Shown piece by piece: positions 63,090-64,000 of a stretch of 64,000 bases of DNA. How positions within the stretch are numbered: position 1 is the first letter of the stretch; each line of letters opens with the position of its first letter. A program made the position numbers and the translations under genes. The DNA is from Streptomyces sp. V3I8 (GTDB lineage Bacteria; Actinomycetota; Actinomycetes; Streptomycetales; Streptomycetaceae). A model generated the notes under the pieces. The model was not told where the DNA came from. It ran no database searches and saw only the letters and a program-made list of their open reading frames with translations. The DNA is taken from NCBI RefSeq assembly GCF_030817535.1, contig NZ_JAUSZL010000002.1, positions 1,054,001 to 1,118,000 on the forward strand, read 5' to 3'.

Positions 63090-64000
63090 CTACCCCGCGC
63101 CCATCGGTACCTGGCCCGCTTCCGCGACCCCCCTCATGTCGGCGTTCACCCGGCGGTGACCGCCGTTCCTGCGGGCCAGCACGGAGCCGAGGATCTCCCC
63201 GGCCCGTACGGCCGTGTTGGACAGCAGCGACGAGGTGATGCCGTGCGAGTGCTCCGTGGCCCCGCACAGATAGACCCCGGCCTCCAGGCGGGCGTCGGCG
63301 GCGACCCGGTAGTCGCGTTCGACCCGGGGCAGCCCCGCCTCGTCCCGGTGCAGGGCGGCGCCGACCTGACCGAGCAGAGCGAACGGGTCGGCCGGACGGT
63401 AGCCGGTGGCGCAGATCAGCAGGTGGGCCCGGAGCGTGGTGGCGCGCCCCGTGGGCAGGTGCCGGACGGTCACGTCGACGCCGTCGGTGGTCTCGGCCGC
63501 GGAGTCCACCACCGACACGTTGTGGAAGTGCAGCCGTGCCCTGCCGGTGAGGCGCTCCTCGTACGTGCGCCTGTACAGCTCCTCTATGAGGTCGACGTCG
63601 ACGACCGAGTAGTTGGTGTTGGCGTGGTAGTCGAGGAGCGTGTCCCGGACGGTCTGCGGAGCCTGGTGGAAGGCGTCCACGGTCGCCGGGTCGAAGATCC
63701 GGTTGGCGAACGGGCTGTCGTCGGCCTGGCTGTAGCCGAACCGGGAGAACACCGCGTGCACCTCGGCCGCCGGATAGCTGCGGTGCAGATGATCGACGAT
63801 CTCGGCGGCGCTCTGTCCGGCGCCCAGCACGACGAACCGCCGAGGGCCGTCGGCGCCGAGGCCACGCAGGTCGTCCAGGGTGGTCGAGCTGTGCCGCACC
63901 CTGGCGCCGTGAGGCAACCCGTCCGGCATCCGGGGCGCCAGGCCGGGCGCGACGACGATGTTGCGTGCCCGGTGCACGACCTGCGTGCCGCCTGCGAGGT
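63090..64000 (-). CDS. Lysine/ornithine N-monooxygenase-type flavoprotein, 5' end outside window
   Basis: The C-terminal 303 codons are visible. The NADPH-binding motif is FVVLGAGQSAAEIVDHLHRS, followed by DDSPFANRIFDP and YHANTNYSVVDVDLIEELYR, the ornithine/lysine N-hydroxylase patterns, then CATGYRPADPFALLG and the C-terminal EHSHGITSSLLSNTAVRAGE. These enzymes (SidA/PvdA/IucD class) add OH to a side-chain amine using FAD, NADPH and oxygen. The FAD-binding N-terminus lies beyond position 64000. Next to a PKS it could supply a hydroxylamine building block, or belong to a neighbouring siderophore cluster; the window cannot decide. Confidence 0.9.
   Translation of the reverse strand, partial: LAGGTQVVHRARNIVVAPGLAPRMPDGLPHGARVRHSSTTLDDLRGLGADGPRRFVVLGAGQSAAEIVDHLHRSYPAAEVHAVFSRFGYSQADDSPFANRIFDPATVDAFHQAPQTVRDTLLDYHANTNYSVVDVDLIEELYRRTYEERLTGRARLHFHNVSVVDSAAETTDGVDVTVRHLPTGRATTLRAHLLICATGYRPADPFALLGQVGAALHRDEAGLPRVERDYRVAADARLEAGVYLCGATEHSHGITSSLLSNTAVRAGEILGSVLARRNGGHRRVNADMRGVAEAGQVPMGAG

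Overview
The window is very GC-rich actinobacterial chromosome, almost certainly Streptomyces. Support comes from the base composition, frequent GTG and TTG starts, a mycothiol-type formaldehyde dehydrogenase, an Rpf-like/LysM/M23 cell-wall enzyme, an actinobacterial GlgC plus GT4 glycogen pair, a SARP regulator with two TTA (bldA-type) codons, and copies of a GC-rich dispersed intergenic motif that I associate with Streptomyces. No rRNA, tRNA or CRISPR array was seen.

Layout. 1-3007: a sugar ABC importer (ATPase cut by the window edge, lipoprotein binding protein) divergent from a FadR-type GntR regulator, with a TGGT-N3-ACCA operator between them. 3567-15010: a compact glycan locus on the minus strand: ABC importer (binding protein and two permeases, no ATPase), GH5-like beta-mannosidase candidate, secreted GH85 endoglycosidase, GH38 alpha-mannosidase and a chagasin-type protease inhibitor, with a divergent LacI regulator. 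Together these read as release, import and dismantling of high-mannose N-glycans. 15011-31512: housekeeping and hypothetical genes: a repeat protein, amidase, mycothiol-dependent formaldehyde oxidation pair, an SDR gene broken by an in-frame TAG, a WS/DGAT acyltransferase, glgC and glgM/glgA, and a FhuF-like protein. 31569-36627: cell-wall hydrolase, gnd, panD. 36628-46468: accessory ground with a secreted protein, IS3, IS5 and IS701 remnants, decayed genes, and several small regulator/enzyme pairs (TetR/hydrolase, HxlR/NmrA, MarR/hydrolase/metallo-hydrolase) whose palindromic operators can be seen.

46671-64000: start of a biosynthetic cluster. A Rieske oxygenase and a TTA-containing SARP lie upstream of a cytochrome P450. 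Then come a 2527-residue single-module PKS (KS-AT-DH-MT-ER-KR-ACP, no release domain), a stand-alone acyltransferase homologue whose nucleophilic Ser is Gly, an MFS exporter, and a lysine/ornithine-type N-monooxygenase that runs off the window. The domain order resembles fungal highly reducing iterative PKSs. The inferred product is a reduced, C-methylated polyketide with possible P450 and N-oxygenation steps; I cannot name it. Three TTGA-type heptamers at exact 11-bp spacing lie just before the P450 gene and are a candidate SARP site. This cluster, with its apparently dead acyltransferase, is the best candidate for an undescribed system.
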